Shown: positions 1-7,573 of the stretch, in pieces
How positions within the stretch are numbered: the stretch's first letter is position 1
Layout of the letters: every line of letters begins with the position of its first letter
Assembly: GCA_023666975.1 (NCBI GenBank)
Contig: JAMPAW010000049.1
Coordinates: 1-22,075, forward strand
From: Clostridium sp.
GTDB lineage: Bacteria > Bacillota_A > Clostridia > Lachnospirales > Lachnospiraceae
DNA: 22,075 bases
Direction of reading: 5' to 3'
The notes under the pieces: model-generated
Seen by the model: only the letters and a program-made list of their open reading frames with translations
Databases searched by the model: none
Told to the model about the DNA's origin: nothing
Program-made: the position numbers and the translations under genes

Positions 1-1
1 A

Positions 2-523
2 AAAATTGGAATGGATTATATTGATTTACTGCTAATCCATGAGCCTACGGGGGATGTGTATGAAATTTACCGTGCTATGGAAACTGCCTATAAAGATGGG
101 AAATTACGGGCTATTGGAATTTCCAATTTCATGGAGGAACGGTATTTGGATTTAGTAAACCACTGTAAAGTGATTCCGGCAGTCAATCAGGTGGAAACCC
201 ATGTTTTCCGACAACAGAAAAAACTCCGCAAGCTAGAATGCCAGATTGGAACAAAACATGAAAGCTGGTCACCGCTTGCCTGCGGGAAAAATGGTATATG
301 GCAGAATCCTACACTGGTTGAAATTGCCAATCATCACAACAAAAGTGTTTCACAGATTGCATTGCGTTTTCTGTTTCAACAGGGAATTATGGTAATTCCT
401 AAAAGCACTAACCCTGAACACATGAAAGAAAATCTTGCTGTATTAGATTTTGATTTGGAAGTTGATGAAATGCGGGAAATCGAACAGCTTGAAATTGGAA
501 AAAGTCTATTTGGTTGGTGGTAA
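2..523 (+). CDS. Aldo/keto reductase, C-terminal part (5' end outside window)
   Basis: NAD(P)H-dependent aldo/keto reductase, cytosolic, probably reducing aldehydes or ketones; the substrate cannot be told. The open frame enters from the left edge (K-I-G before the first Met at 11), so the N-terminal barrel with the catalytic Asp, Tyr and Lys is missing. Visible family marks are DYIDLLLIHEP (the His of the catalytic tetrad), GKLRAIGISNF, the AVNQVETH strand, and the cofactor-binding IPKST followed by ENL. About 170 residues of a usual 270-290 are present. It ends 31 nt before the flavodoxin-like gene on the same strand, so the two may be co-transcribed. The segment LRKLECQIGTKHESW is a slightly unusual join but stays in frame. 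Family call is firm. Confidence 0.9.
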   Translation, partial: KIGMDYIDLLLIHEPTGDVYEIYRAMETAYKDGKLRAIGISNFMEERYLDLVNHCKVIPAVNQVETHVFRQQKKLRKLECQIGTKHESWSPLACGKNGIWQNPTLVEIANHHNKSVSQIALRFLFQQGIMVIPKSTNPEHMKENLAVLDFDLEVDEMREIEQLEIGKSLFGWW

Positions 524-554
524 AGCATTCAGACTATGTGAAAGGAGAACAAAT

Positions 555-1091
555 ATGAAGATATTAGTAATTGAAAGCAGCCCGCATAAAAATGGTTCAT
601 CTAATTTGCTGGCGGATAACTTTATAAGCGGGGCAAGAGAAAACGGACATACTGTCAGCATATTCGATGCTGCAAGGGCAGACCTGCATCCATGTTTGGG
701 ATGCGAGGTCTGCGGCATGGCAGGTCCCTGCTGTCAAAAGGATGATATGGCAGGACTGAAAGAGCAGATACTTGACTCGGATATGGTCGTTCTTGTAACG
801 CCACTGTATTATTTTGGAATGTCTGCACAGCTAAAAACAGTTATTGACCGTTTTTACAGCTTTAATGGACAACTATCCGCTAAGGGGCTGAAAACGGCAT
901 TGATTGTAGCAGCATGGGATAACAGAGATTGGACGATGAACGATATTTCCTCTCACTATCAGACTTTGTGTAAGTATTTGAACTTTAAGGATCAGGGTAT
1001 GATTCTCGGATTTGGATGCGGAACAGTCCCTATGACAGAAAGAAGCGATTATCTGCAAAAGGCTTATAAACTTGGCAAATCAATAAAATAA
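555..1091 (+). CDS. Flavodoxin-like NAD(P)H-dependent oxidoreductase
   Basis: A 178-residue flavoprotein of the NADPH-dependent FMN reductase / flavodoxin-fold group, a soluble electron-transfer enzyme. The start at 555 is preferred because AAAGGAG lies at 541-547; a longer frame from 450 overlaps the reductase gene and has no ribosome site. Residues 1-15 hold the FMN phosphate loop (SSPHKNGSSN). A cysteine cluster (CLGCEVCGMAGPCC) follows at about 46-60. The PLYYFGMSAQLKTVIDRFY segment at about 81-99 is the family's flavin/dimer motif. The Cys cluster is common in the iron-sulfur-flavoprotein-like branch but its spacing is not enough for me to claim a cluster. It lies between a reductase and a MATE exporter on the same strand with short gaps, consistent with a redox/efflux operon. 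Confidence 0.88.
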   Translation: MKILVIESSPHKNGSSNLLADNFISGARENGHTVSIFDAARADLHPCLGCEVCGMAGPCCQKDDMAGLKEQILDSDMVVLVTPLYYFGMSAQLKTVIDRFYSFNGQLSAKGLKTALIVAAWDNRDWTMNDISSHYQTLCKYLNFKDQGMILGFGCGTVPMTERSDYLQKAYKLGKSIK

Positions 1092-1118
1092 CGATTGAGT
1101 ATAAGGAGGTATATGATA

Positions 1119-2450
1119 ATGAAAAATAAATCATTAACAGAAGGATCGCCGTGGAAGGGTATCCTGTCTTTTATGGTACCAGTACTTTTGGGATTGCTGC
1201 TCCAACAGCTTTATAACACAGTGGACACGATCATTGTAGGTAATTTTGCCGGAGAAACTCCTTTGGCGGCGGTTGGCGCCTGCGGTGTCCTCACAATGGC
1301 TTTTCTGGCGTTGGCAAATGGTTTTTCAGCAGGAGCCTGTATCCTGATTGCCCAGCTTTTTGGGGCAGACAAAACGGAGGATATGCGCAGGCAGGCATCC
1401 TCTTCTCTCTTAGTAATGCTTGCTATGGGTGTGTTAGCTACAGCAACAGGTATTGTAATCAGCCGGTTTGCCCTGAAATATATTCTGGCAACACCGGACA
1501 GTCTGCTCCCTATGGCAGATACCTATTTCAAGATTTATGCGGCAGGGCTTCTGTTTCAGTTTGGATATAATATTGTAGCCGCTATCCTCCGGGGAATTGG
1601 CGACAGCAAGGCAACCTTGTATTTTCTGCTGGTTGCCAGCGTAATCAATGTTGTTCTGGATATTGTATTCGTTTATAACATGAATATGGGAGTGGTCGGC
1701 GCTGCTGTTGCTACCGATATTGCGCAGGGCATTTCCTGTATCGTGGGTATTATTTATATGATGAAGAAGTATCCTTTGTTTCGCTGGAAGTTAAATGAAT
1801 TTACCTTTGAATGGCAGCTTGCAAGGCAGACCTTGAAAGCGGGATTTCCTATGGCATTACAGCAGTTTATTGTGTCATTTGGCTTTGTTTTCATTCAAAG
1901 AGCAGTTAATAGCTATGGTGAAGCTATGACGGCATCTTTCTCCGTTGCACAGAAAGTGGAGACATATATGACGTTACCTGCAAACGCACTGATGACAACG
2001 CAGGGAACCTATACAGGACAAAATATTGGTGCGGACAGGCTTGACCGGGTAAAGACGGGCGCAAAACATACGGTATTAATCTCAGAAATAATTACAGTCT
2101 GTATCCTGACAGTGGCTTTTATTTTTGCAAAACCGATTGTCACTGCGTTTGGATTGGGAACGGAGGCTATTGGTTATTGTGCTGCCCATGTGCGGTTTGT
2201 GGCACTTTGCCTGCCGTTGTTTGCATCTTACTTCCCATTATTGGGTTTATTTCAGGGTGCAAACAATGCCCTGTTTTCCACTTTCGTGGCTACCGGCGCA
2301 TTGACGGTTCGTGTGGCAACTACATATCTTTTTCAGGGGATTCCAGGCGTGGGCTATCATATGATTTGGTGGAACACACTTTTGGGCTGGGGATTTAGCT
2401 TTATCATTACATGGACACATTTTCTGCGCGGAAAGTGGAAACATAAATAG
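1119..2450 (+). CDS. MATE family multidrug/Na+ antiporter
   Basis: A 443-residue inner-membrane exporter of the MATE family, which uses an ion gradient to expel cationic drugs or metabolites. AAGGAGG at 1103-1109 sits 9 nt before ATG 1119, which decides the start over TTG 1095 and ATG 1113. The protein is strongly hydrophobic throughout, compatible with 12 membrane segments in two six-helix halves. Diagnostic stretches are near the N-terminus (PVLLGLLLQQLYNTVDTIIVG, residues about 22-42) and AAILRGIGDSKATL in the middle. The length is only slightly below the usual 450. It starts 27 nt after the flavodoxin-like gene, so it is probably in the same transcript. The substrate cannot be deduced from sequence. 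Confidence 0.92.
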   Translation: MKNKSLTEGSPWKGILSFMVPVLLGLLLQQLYNTVDTIIVGNFAGETPLAAVGACGVLTMAFLALANGFSAGACILIAQLFGADKTEDMRRQASSSLLVMLAMGVLATATGIVISRFALKYILATPDSLLPMADTYFKIYAAGLLFQFGYNIVAAILRGIGDSKATLYFLLVASVINVVLDIVFVYNMNMGVVGAAVATDIAQGISCIVGIIYMMKKYPLFRWKLNEFTFEWQLARQTLKAGFPMALQQFIVSFGFVFIQRAVNSYGEAMTASFSVAQKVETYMTLPANALMTTQGTYTGQNIGADRLDRVKTGAKHTVLISEIITVCILTVAFIFAKPIVTAFGLGTEAIGYCAAHVRFVALCLPLFASYFPLLGLFQGANNALFSTFVATGALTVRVATTYLFQGIPGVGYHMIWWNTLLGWGFSFIITWTHFLRGKWKHK

Positions 2451-2468
2451 AAAAGCCAAACTATCATT

Positions 2469-2882
2469 TTACAGAACCATTACTAATGTTCCAACACCGA
2501 TTAAAATACAACCGATTAAAGATTTGACTGTAAACTCCTCATGCAGGAATACAAATGCTAAAATCAATGTAATCACTACGCTGAGTTTGTCTATTGGCAC
2601 AACTTTAGAGGCATCTCCCATTTGTAAAGCCTTATAATAGCAAAGCCATGATGCACCCGTTGCAAGACCTGACAGGATTAAAAATAACCAGCTTTTATGG
2701 CTTATTTCGGAAAGTCCTTTCTGTGTATGTGTAAGGAATACCATTCCCCATGCCATAGCAACGACAACAACTGTTCTGATTGCTGTTGCCAGATTGGAAT
2801 TAACGCCATCTATGCCAATTTTTGCAAGTATAGAAGTAAGTGCTGCAAAAACAGCCGATAGCAAGGCAAACACAATCCACAT
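2469..2882 (-). CDS. Small EamA/DMT-superfamily transporter
   Basis: A 137-residue membrane protein carrying a single EamA repeat of the drug/metabolite transporter superfamily. It begins WIVFALLSAVFAALTSILAK and ends in a hydrophobic helix (LIGCILIGVGTLVMVL), with about five membrane segments. The sequence GASWLCYYKALQMGDASKVVPIDKLS is typical of the half-size branch, which acts as a dimer in place of the usual ten-helix fused form. GGAGG lies upstream of the ATG on the - strand at about 2891-2895. It converges with the MATE gene with only 18 nt between stop codons, and no clear terminator hairpin is visible there. Substrate unknown. Confidence 0.88.
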   Translation of the reverse strand: MWIVFALLSAVFAALTSILAKIGIDGVNSNLATAIRTVVVVAMAWGMVFLTHTQKGLSEISHKSWLFLILSGLATGASWLCYYKALQMGDASKVVPIDKLSVVITLILAFVFLHEEFTVKSLIGCILIGVGTLVMVL

Positions 2883-3032
2883 TTACCATTACCTCCGCTT
2901 TAAATATATATTTTCCAGTTCTACAAGTTGGAAATGGAAGCCTGTTTATCTATTCAAAACATTTCTTCAAGTTCGTGCTGGATTTCTTCAGCACGGGCAA
3001 TCTGCTTTTTTAGATTCCATGCACCGATGTTT

Positions 3033-3455
3033 TCACCATCCCGCAGAAAGTTTATCTGCCATTTCCTGATTTTCAATTGATATACTCATATGTACATGCT
3101 CCCAGCCATCACCCCAATCATTTGGCAAACACTGACAGATACGCTCCGGTCTTTTTGTCGTTAAAACGAAGATACAATCTCTGCGGCGGCGAATCGTATC
3201 CCAACATCCATCTCTCCATTCATCTGCCTCCTCCAAAAAGAAATCAGAGGAAAAGCAAAGCTTCACAAGAGAACCCTCAGGGCAGTTTTTGTCTTTCAGC
3301 TCATAGGTTGTTTTACCTTTTGTTATGACGGAAGTATCCCTGCCGTACCGCTTGTCCATATTGAAAACAAAACAGTTTTGACAGCCCGGGCTGCATTTAT
3401 GACAACCATGCCACGGATTCCACGGAATTGCTTTTTCAATTTGTTCGTTCTGCAT
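3033..3455 (-). pseudogene. DUF5131 (phage Gp37/Gp68-like) gene, 3'-truncated
   Basis: A DUF5131 protein, a family found in phages and mobile DNA with Cys motifs resembling those of radical-SAM proteins. The N-terminal block is intact: IPWNPWHGCHKCSPGCQNCF with its cysteines, then SDFFLEEADEWR and FVLTTKRPER. Members usually run past 220 residues, whereas this frame stops at 140, just after ENQEMADK, where the family normally continues into the second half of the barrel. In the next - strand frame, coding-looking sequence continues to a stop at 2954-2956 (FLRDGENIGAWNLKKQ, then ARAEEIQHELEEMF). That tail does not resemble the DUF5131 C-terminus I know, so a deletion has probably joined two genes. 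Ribosome site GGGGAGG precedes the ATG. Probably non-functional. Confidence 0.75.
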
Positions 3456-3506
3456 ATTATTTTACCTCCCCAAAAGCCTGGTTTTCCGCCTTTCACAACA
3501 TAAAAC

Positions 3507-3536
3507 AGTATAACATATCTCCTCTTTCCAAAGCAA
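3507..3536 (-). promoter_or_regulatory. Candidate promoter for the DUF5131 gene
   Basis: Read on the - strand, TTGCTT (3531-3536) and TATACT (3507-3512) are separated by 18 nt and lie about 50 nt upstream of the DUF5131 start. This is a reasonable sigma-A type match but not exact in the -35 box. Confidence 0.4.
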
Positions 3537-3593
3537 GAAATTCAATTTTGTTCATTACATCATTTTTATAGTATCACAATATAGGCTCAGATT

Positions 3594-3691
3594 ATCCATA
3601 ATCAATTCCCGCACTTCCATTCTTCACCCAGAACACAATATTTTTCAGTTGTATCAAACACTACATCACGAAAGCCGACTGCTTTATAATT
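3594..3691. repeat. Direct repeat, left copy (partner 4381-4477)
   Basis: About 98 bp repeated in the same orientation at 4381-4477, with a few mismatches and one 1-nt length difference. It corresponds to the 3' end of the GNAT gene and brackets the ORF6N relic. Recombination between the copies would remove about 790 bp. Confidence 0.9.
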
Positions 3692-3747
3692 ATAACAATT
3701 CCAGTTTTATCGAATGCAGTAAACGGCATTAGAGATTCAACAAAACA
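3594..3747 (-). pseudogene. Internally deleted duplicate of the GNAT acetyltransferase gene
   Basis: This stretch repeats two separate parts of the intact GNAT gene at 4372-4857. Positions 3594-3691 match 4381-4477 (the C-terminal coding end) almost base for base. Positions about 3699-3747 match about 4680-4729 (the coding part for FCFVESLMPFTAFDETGIV). Roughly 200 bp of the gene is missing between them, and the 5' third is absent. A few substitutions (Asp to Lys in TAFDKTG, for example) show that the copy is diverging. It faces the same way as the full gene and is separated from it by the ORF6N relic. No product is expected. Confidence 0.85.
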
Positions 3748-3812
3748 AAGAAGCAATAAATTATTTGTCGATTGAAGCCGAAACCGATTGACATAAAGCA
3801 ATGTACTGATGT

Positions 3813-4323
3813 AATATTTCTTTGAGGTCGCAAATTGCGACCTCAAATATAGAGTCAGAAAATGTTTCATCTAAAGGCGGTAGAAGATATTTACCATATG
3901 TGTTTACTGAACAGGGAATAGCAATGCTTTCGGCGATATTGCGAAGTGATGAAGCAATACAGATAAGCTTAAATATCATGAATACTTTTGTTAAGATGAG
4001 GAAATTCCTGGCAGAAAATGCGTTGTGTTTGAACGATTAAGCAGCTTGGAATTAAAACAACTGCAATATCAAAAGGAATCAAATGAAAAATTCGATAAAA
4101 TCTTTGCATATATTTCAGAACATGAAGAGGCAGATCATCATATATTTTTTGACGGTCAAATATATGATGCATTCAGTTTGTTGGTAAGTCTTATTCAAAA
4201 GGCTGAACAGTCGATAGTCCTGGTAGACAATTATGTTGATGTAGGCACATTGAACATCCTTGCAAAAAAACGAGAAGCGGTGGATGTAACGATATATACA
4301 GTAAGAAGAACAAGACTTGCTAC
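3813..4323 (+). pseudogene. ORF6N-domain (phage antirepressor-type) gene, broken
   Basis: Two adjacent + strand frames together give one recognisable ORF6N-type protein. The first part has LRSQIATSN, SSKGGRRYLPYVFTEQGIAM, then a helix ending FLAENAL. The second begins at about 4021 in another frame with VFERLSSLELKQLQYQ and continues through YISEHEEADHHIFFDGQIYDAF and VDNYVDVGTLNILAKK. A single frameshift near 4020 separates them. The N-terminal part of the ORF6N domain is missing before 3813, where stops appear, and the C-terminus is lost after about 4323, where sequence related to the GNAT gene's end begins. Family members are phage or mobile-element DNA-binding proteins of about 300 residues. 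This one is a relic. Confidence 0.85.
3821..3847. repeat. Perfect 27-bp palindrome inside the ORF6N relic
   Basis: Arms TTTGAGGTCGCAA (3821-3833) and TTGCGACCTCAAA (3835-3847) are exact reverse complements around a single A at 3834. It codes for the LRSQIATSN segment of the ORF6N protein. In RNA it would be a strong hairpin only if the loop opens; in DNA it is a dyad suited to a dimeric binding protein. Confidence 0.9.
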
Positions 4324-4371
4324 TCGTCATTTTATCCTTTCTTTAAGTGCGAATAAATTGTTTACAAAAAA

Positions 4372-4857
4372 TTATATATTTTCCATAATCAATTCCCTGC
4401 ACTTCCATTCTTCACCCAGAACACAATATTTTTCAGTTGTATCAAACACTACATCACGAAAGCCGACTGCTTTATAACAGTAATACGCGGAAGGATTATT
4501 CTCAAAAACACCCAATGATGCTTTTTTTGCTCCATATATTTCAAATACAAATTTCAGCCCTAACCGGATCATAGCTTTTCCATAGCCTTTTCCTCTTTTT
4601 CGAGGATTTACAATAACAAATCCAAAGCGTAGCTCATCTAATGATTCATCAGGATTTCTTAGTGTAAAAAAGCCAACAATTCCGGTTTCATCAAATGCAG
4701 TAAACGGCATTAGAGATTCAACAAAACAAAATTCTTTTTGTGTGATAGGATAATTACCAAGTATACCTGCTGTCCATTGATAAAATGCTTTTTCATCCTG
4801 GCACCACGATAAAATCGTATCTACATCCGAAGCTCTATATGGTCTTATTCTAATCAT
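4372..4857 (-). CDS. GNAT family N-acetyltransferase
   Basis: A 161-residue GNAT enzyme that would transfer an acetyl group from acetyl-CoA to an amine; acceptor unknown. The start at 4857 is chosen for the GAGGGA ribosome site 5 nt upstream; a frame from 4905 adds 16 residues without one. It begins IRIRPYRASDVDTILSWC, the common N-terminus of the group. The acetyl-CoA pyrophosphate loop is present as PRKRGKGYGKAMI (about residues 93-105), and the C-terminal half has FENNPSAYYCYKAVGF, the usual motif B. It appears intact and resembles uncharacterised GNATs next to TA loci. A damaged copy lies 0.6 kb downstream on the same strand. Confidence 0.9.
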   Translation of the reverse strand: MIRIRPYRASDVDTILSWCQDEKAFYQWTAGILGNYPITQKEFCFVESLMPFTAFDETGIVGFFTLRNPDESLDELRFGFVIVNPRKRGKGYGKAMIRLGLKFVFEIYGAKKASLGVFENNPSAYYCYKAVGFRDVVFDTTEKYCVLGEEWKCRELIMENI

Positions 4858-5011
4858 ATGTGTCCCTCGCAAATCCTTATTATTGTTCCGTTCAAAATCA
4901 ATCATACTATTGCACTTTTACAGTAATATCAGAATCCTTGCGTACCCCTAAGGCCAATAATCATGAATATAGCCATAATGCAAAAGGCTACTCCTAAAAG
5001 TTAGAAATCTG

Positions 5012-5284
5012 TTAAAACAAATCCGAATGTGTTCCGGTACGGAATAGGAATAATTCAAGTGCATCTTGATGAATACGGTAAATAAGGAGCCAATCCGGTT
5101 CAACATGACACTCCCGAAATCCATTATAATTACCTGCTAATCCGTGGTCATGGTGCTTTTCATCTAACTTTTGTCCATTCGCTAATACATTAACAACATC
5201 CCGCAAACGCTCTATTTTGCAGCCACGCTTTCTTGCAAGTTTCAAATCCTTTTTAAATTGATTAGACGGAACAATTTTAAGCAT
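5012..5284 (-). CDS. yafQ: YafQ-family mRNA-interferase toxin
   Basis: Type II toxin of the YafQ/RelE fold, a ribosome-dependent endoribonuclease that cuts mRNA during translation. The 90-residue protein starts LKIVPSNQFKKDLKLARKRG and keeps the YafQ active-site set: DHGL His, the ECHVEPDW stretch with His, Asp and Trp, and the C-terminal RTGTHSDLF His and Phe. Start 5284 (ATGCTTAA) overlaps the antitoxin stop by 8 nt, the usual coupling; an upstream ATG at 5299 is possible. Full length with no lesions, so the toxin is predicted to be active and neutralised by the RelB protein encoded just before it. Confidence 0.93.
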   Translation of the reverse strand: MLKIVPSNQFKKDLKLARKRGCKIERLRDVVNVLANGQKLDEKHHDHGLAGNYNGFRECHVEPDWLLIYRIHQDALELFLFRTGTHSDLF

Positions 5285-5558
5285 CAGTAAATACCTCATC
5301 TAACACTTCGTCAAATGATTCGTAACGCTTGTAATTACCAGGATTCTTTTTCATTTCTTCATATTCATCTAAGGCAGCTTTTGTTTCTGCATTTGGTGCA
5401 GGACGTTTGATTTCAAACGGTATACCGTTATGATTGATAGCAGAACGCAAAAACATATTAATCGCAGAAGACATATTTAAGCCAAGATCATTAAAAAGAG
5501 TTTCTGCTTCCTGTTTTAATGCAGAATCTACACGCACATTAATATTTGTAGTAGCCAT
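5277..5558 (-). CDS. relB: RelB/DinJ-family antitoxin
   Basis: Antitoxin of the RelB/DinJ family: an N-terminal ribbon-helix-helix (TNINVRVDSALKQEAETLF, residues 4-22, then GLNMSSAINMFLRSAI) that binds the operator, and a C-terminal tail that wraps the YafQ-type toxin. The 93-residue length is normal. It is the first gene of the pair, and the toxin start lies within its last codons. A near-consensus promoter lies about 35 nt upstream and contains short inverted repeats, which fits autoregulation by the antitoxin-toxin complex. Confidence 0.93.
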   Translation of the reverse strand: MATTNINVRVDSALKQEAETLFNDLGLNMSSAINMFLRSAINHNGIPFEIKRPAPNAETKAALDEYEEMKKNPGNYKRYESFDEVLDEVFTDA

Positions 5559-5590
5559 ATTGAGATCACCCCTTGTTTCAGTTTGATTTT

Positions 5591-5619
5591 ATTATATGTG
5601 CGAACGCAAGCATTGTCAA
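5591..5619 (-). promoter_or_regulatory. Consensus sigma-A promoter of the relB-yafQ operon
   Basis: On the - strand, TTGACA (5614-5619) and TATAAT (5591-5596) are both exact consensus with a 17-nt spacer. The spacer contains TGCG-AA-CGCA as written on the + strand, a small dyad that could be an operator half-site pair. A second inverted repeat, CAATG/CATTG (5642-5646 and 5652-5656), lies further upstream. Confidence 0.85.
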
Positions 5620-5668
5620 CAAAACAAGTGATTTTGTGTTGCAATGTTTTGCATTGTGTTTCATCGAA

Positions 5669-5737
5669 TCAAAAATACTGCTCTACCAGCTCAATGATAT
5701 CTGCATTGCCGCATTTTAAGGCGACATTCATTCCCAT
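5669..5737 (-). pseudogene. Short 3' gene scrap with ankyrin-like end
   Basis: A 22-codon frame ending NVALKCGNADIIELVEQYF then stop. The pattern resembles the last helix-turn-helix of ankyrin-type or immunity proteins, and there is an in-frame stop just before it, so only a 3' end is left. It lies between the relB promoter and the membrane-protein gene. Probably a relic of gene replacement in the array. Confidence 0.4.
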
Positions 5738-5762
5738 TCACCATTGCACGGACCATTCACGG

Positions 5763-7010
5763 TTAATCAAGCAGCTTACACTCTTCTTTTCTGCTTACTG
5801 TCCACACATCCTCCTCTATATTGCCGGATACCTCAATATAATCATCATCTTCGCCGGGTATGTCATACCAGAACGAAACTTTATGTGCCGATTCCACGAA
5901 AAATCCAAGCAGCCCGATCTCATTTTTCCGATAAGCCTTCTCTCCTTTGCCTGTCTTTTGCTCAATTAAGGGCAGCAGTTTCCTATTCCATGCGGCTGTA
6001 TCACGCATAATCGCCAGGAAGTCTGCCTTTACCTGTTCCATGTCTTCAGCCTGTAAGGTTTTCGGTTTCAGCCTCACGCAGCAGTCATAATCTTCATCCC
6101 ACGTTATACTTTCATTGAAAAAGCAATCGGAATCCCAATAAAATACAAGCTCCTTCTGCCCGAAATGCACTTTGGCAGCCTCCCGGTATGCTTCAATCTC
6201 TTTTTTAATACCGTTATCCCAGTCATACGCCGGAACCAGTATCTCAAACTGCCCGTTAGAACCGTAGATTTGTATGCTTCCATATCCCTCTACCTTATAA
6301 TAACCGGGGATAAAACAGGATATCCCCGCTGTGTCAGATCTCGCCGTACTATTCGCCATATAGATTGTGCCTGCCGTGTAGGACAATTGGAGCTTTGGGA
6401 TTTCCATTGCAAACAAATGCAGATGATCCGTAATGTACAATGTATCATTTTGAAAAAAGCACGTCCATGTCGATGCCTTATACCGATGCTTATATTGTTT
6501 TTCCCGCACTGTTTTCCCATATTCTACGGATAATACATCCAGCGGATAACAATCAATATCGGTTGGAATATGTAACCCTTGAAAAATTTTTTTCTGTATG
6601 CGGTTTTTCTCTTTCCGCAGCCCGGTATGGTCTTTTTTGCTGTTAAGTATTTTCATGATGATGAGATATAACACCAGCAAAATGGTAATGCCAAACACGC
6701 AAATGCCAAGCCCTATGATCAAACTCCACGGGGCATCCGGCGAATTTTTCATGATCTCGCCTATATTGGGCAAATGCACAAGCAGCGGAATATAGGGAAC
6801 CAATAAAATCATCCCCAACACGGTTAAAAGCTGCAGCGGGAACGGCAAAATCGCAAAGGGCAGATAGCCTGCATAATTTGTTATCTGTTTTTCGTATTGC
6901 CTGTTTATGTCCAGCCATTCCTGCCATAAGGCTTCCCCGGTTCTTGCCTGCTCATAAGCCGAGCCGTCATACTGTCTGATTTCTGTGTTGTAATCAAAAA
7001 AATTGTTCAT
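5763..7010 (-). CDS. Unrecognised two-helix membrane protein, candidate immunity protein
   Basis: I do not recognise this 415-residue protein. It has a soluble N-terminus of about 45 residues, a hydrophobic stretch at about 47-78, a second at about 95-121, then a basic segment (NSKKDHTGLRKEKNRIQKK). The rest is a large domain rich in aromatic and acidic residues (ITWDEDYDCCVRL, SFWYDIPGEDDDYIEV), presumably cytoplasmic. AAGGAG precedes the ATG. It follows another small - strand gene by 31 nt and lies in a run of immunity-type genes. The acidic, Trp/Tyr-rich tail resembles immunity proteins of polymorphic toxins, but this is a guess from composition and context only. Confidence 0.65.
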   Translation of the reverse strand: MNNFFDYNTEIRQYDGSAYEQARTGEALWQEWLDINRQYEKQITNYAGYLPFAILPFPLQLLTVLGMILLVPYIPLLVHLPNIGEIMKNSPDAPWSLIIGLGICVFGITILLVLYLIIMKILNSKKDHTGLRKEKNRIQKKIFQGLHIPTDIDCYPLDVLSVEYGKTVREKQYKHRYKASTWTCFFQNDTLYITDHLHLFAMEIPKLQLSYTAGTIYMANSTARSDTAGISCFIPGYYKVEGYGSIQIYGSNGQFEILVPAYDWDNGIKKEIEAYREAAKVHFGQKELVFYWDSDCFFNESITWDEDYDCCVRLKPKTLQAEDMEQVKADFLAIMRDTAAWNRKLLPLIEQKTGKGEKAYRKNEIGLLGFFVESAHKVSFWYDIPGEDDDYIEVSGNIEEDVWTVSRKEECKLLD

Positions 7011-7041
7011 CTTAATCTCCTTTATCCTGCGAAACCGTTAC

Positions 7042-7560
7042 TCATATAATTCTTGACAGGCTTCTCCCGTCAAACCGGTTTCCCCAGCCTTTATTCTCCT
7101 CTATGCGGAATCTCCTGAAAGCATCGATATCCGGCAGTGGTATCTGTTTTTTCGTCATATAATCAATCAATTTTGTGAGTTCATAAAAACTTTCTTGTCC
7201 GCAGCCCACTATCACGCTGTAGGAATGGCTGGCTCCGATAGCGTAGACAGCCGACATCACATCATCTATCTGCTCATCAATGTTCTGATATAATTGATAA
7301 AGATATTGAAACGTATCCTCATCCAAATATTCAAAATCGTGTTCTTCATATGACACAAATTCCAATAAATTTTCCGGGATCATTTCGGATATGATTCCAT
7401 TCCAATCATCTAAATATTCGATACTGGTAAAACTCCAGAGGGCTTCCAGTACGATTTTCCAATCCTGCACCCGGTAGCCCAAATGAAACAGGGTGTTTTC
7501 AAAACAGCAGATGCCATATGACACCCTACCCATTAATGAAATAGTTTTCAGTATTTCCAT
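7042..7560 (-). CDS. Unrecognised acidic protein, immunity-protein-like
   Basis: A 172-residue soluble acidic protein. The start at 7560 is set by GGGAGG at 7568-7573, 7 nt upstream; a TTG start two codons earlier is less likely. It has a helical N-terminus (SLMGRVSYGICCFENTLFHLG), an acidic middle (YEEHDFEYLDEDTFQYLYQLY) and a conserved-looking end (PLPDIDAFRRF, then GWGNRFDGRSLSRII). I associate this layout with small immunity proteins encoded beside polymorphic toxins, though no family name can be assigned with certainty. Its ribosome site abuts the stop of the truncated toxN-like frame, so it probably shares that transcript and could be read through from the repeat-RNA promoter. Confidence 0.65.
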   Translation of the reverse strand: MEILKTISLMGRVSYGICCFENTLFHLGYRVQDWKIVLEALWSFTSIEYLDDWNGIISEMIPENLLEFVSYEEHDFEYLDEDTFQYLYQLYQNIDEQIDDVMSAVYAIGASHSYSVIVGCGQESFYELTKLIDYMTKKQIPLPDIDAFRRFRIEENKGWGNRFDGRSLSRII

Positions 7561-7573
7561 TTCCAAGCCTCCC

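Noticed and set aside
555..1091. Iron-sulfur flavoprotein based on the Cys cluster
   Set aside because: The Cys spacing does not clearly match the ISF cluster motif, so only the flavodoxin-like call is kept.
5583..6010. Two + strand open frames across the relB promoter and the 3' end of the membrane-protein gene
   Set aside because: They are antisense shadows with no ribosome site and no recognisable protein features.
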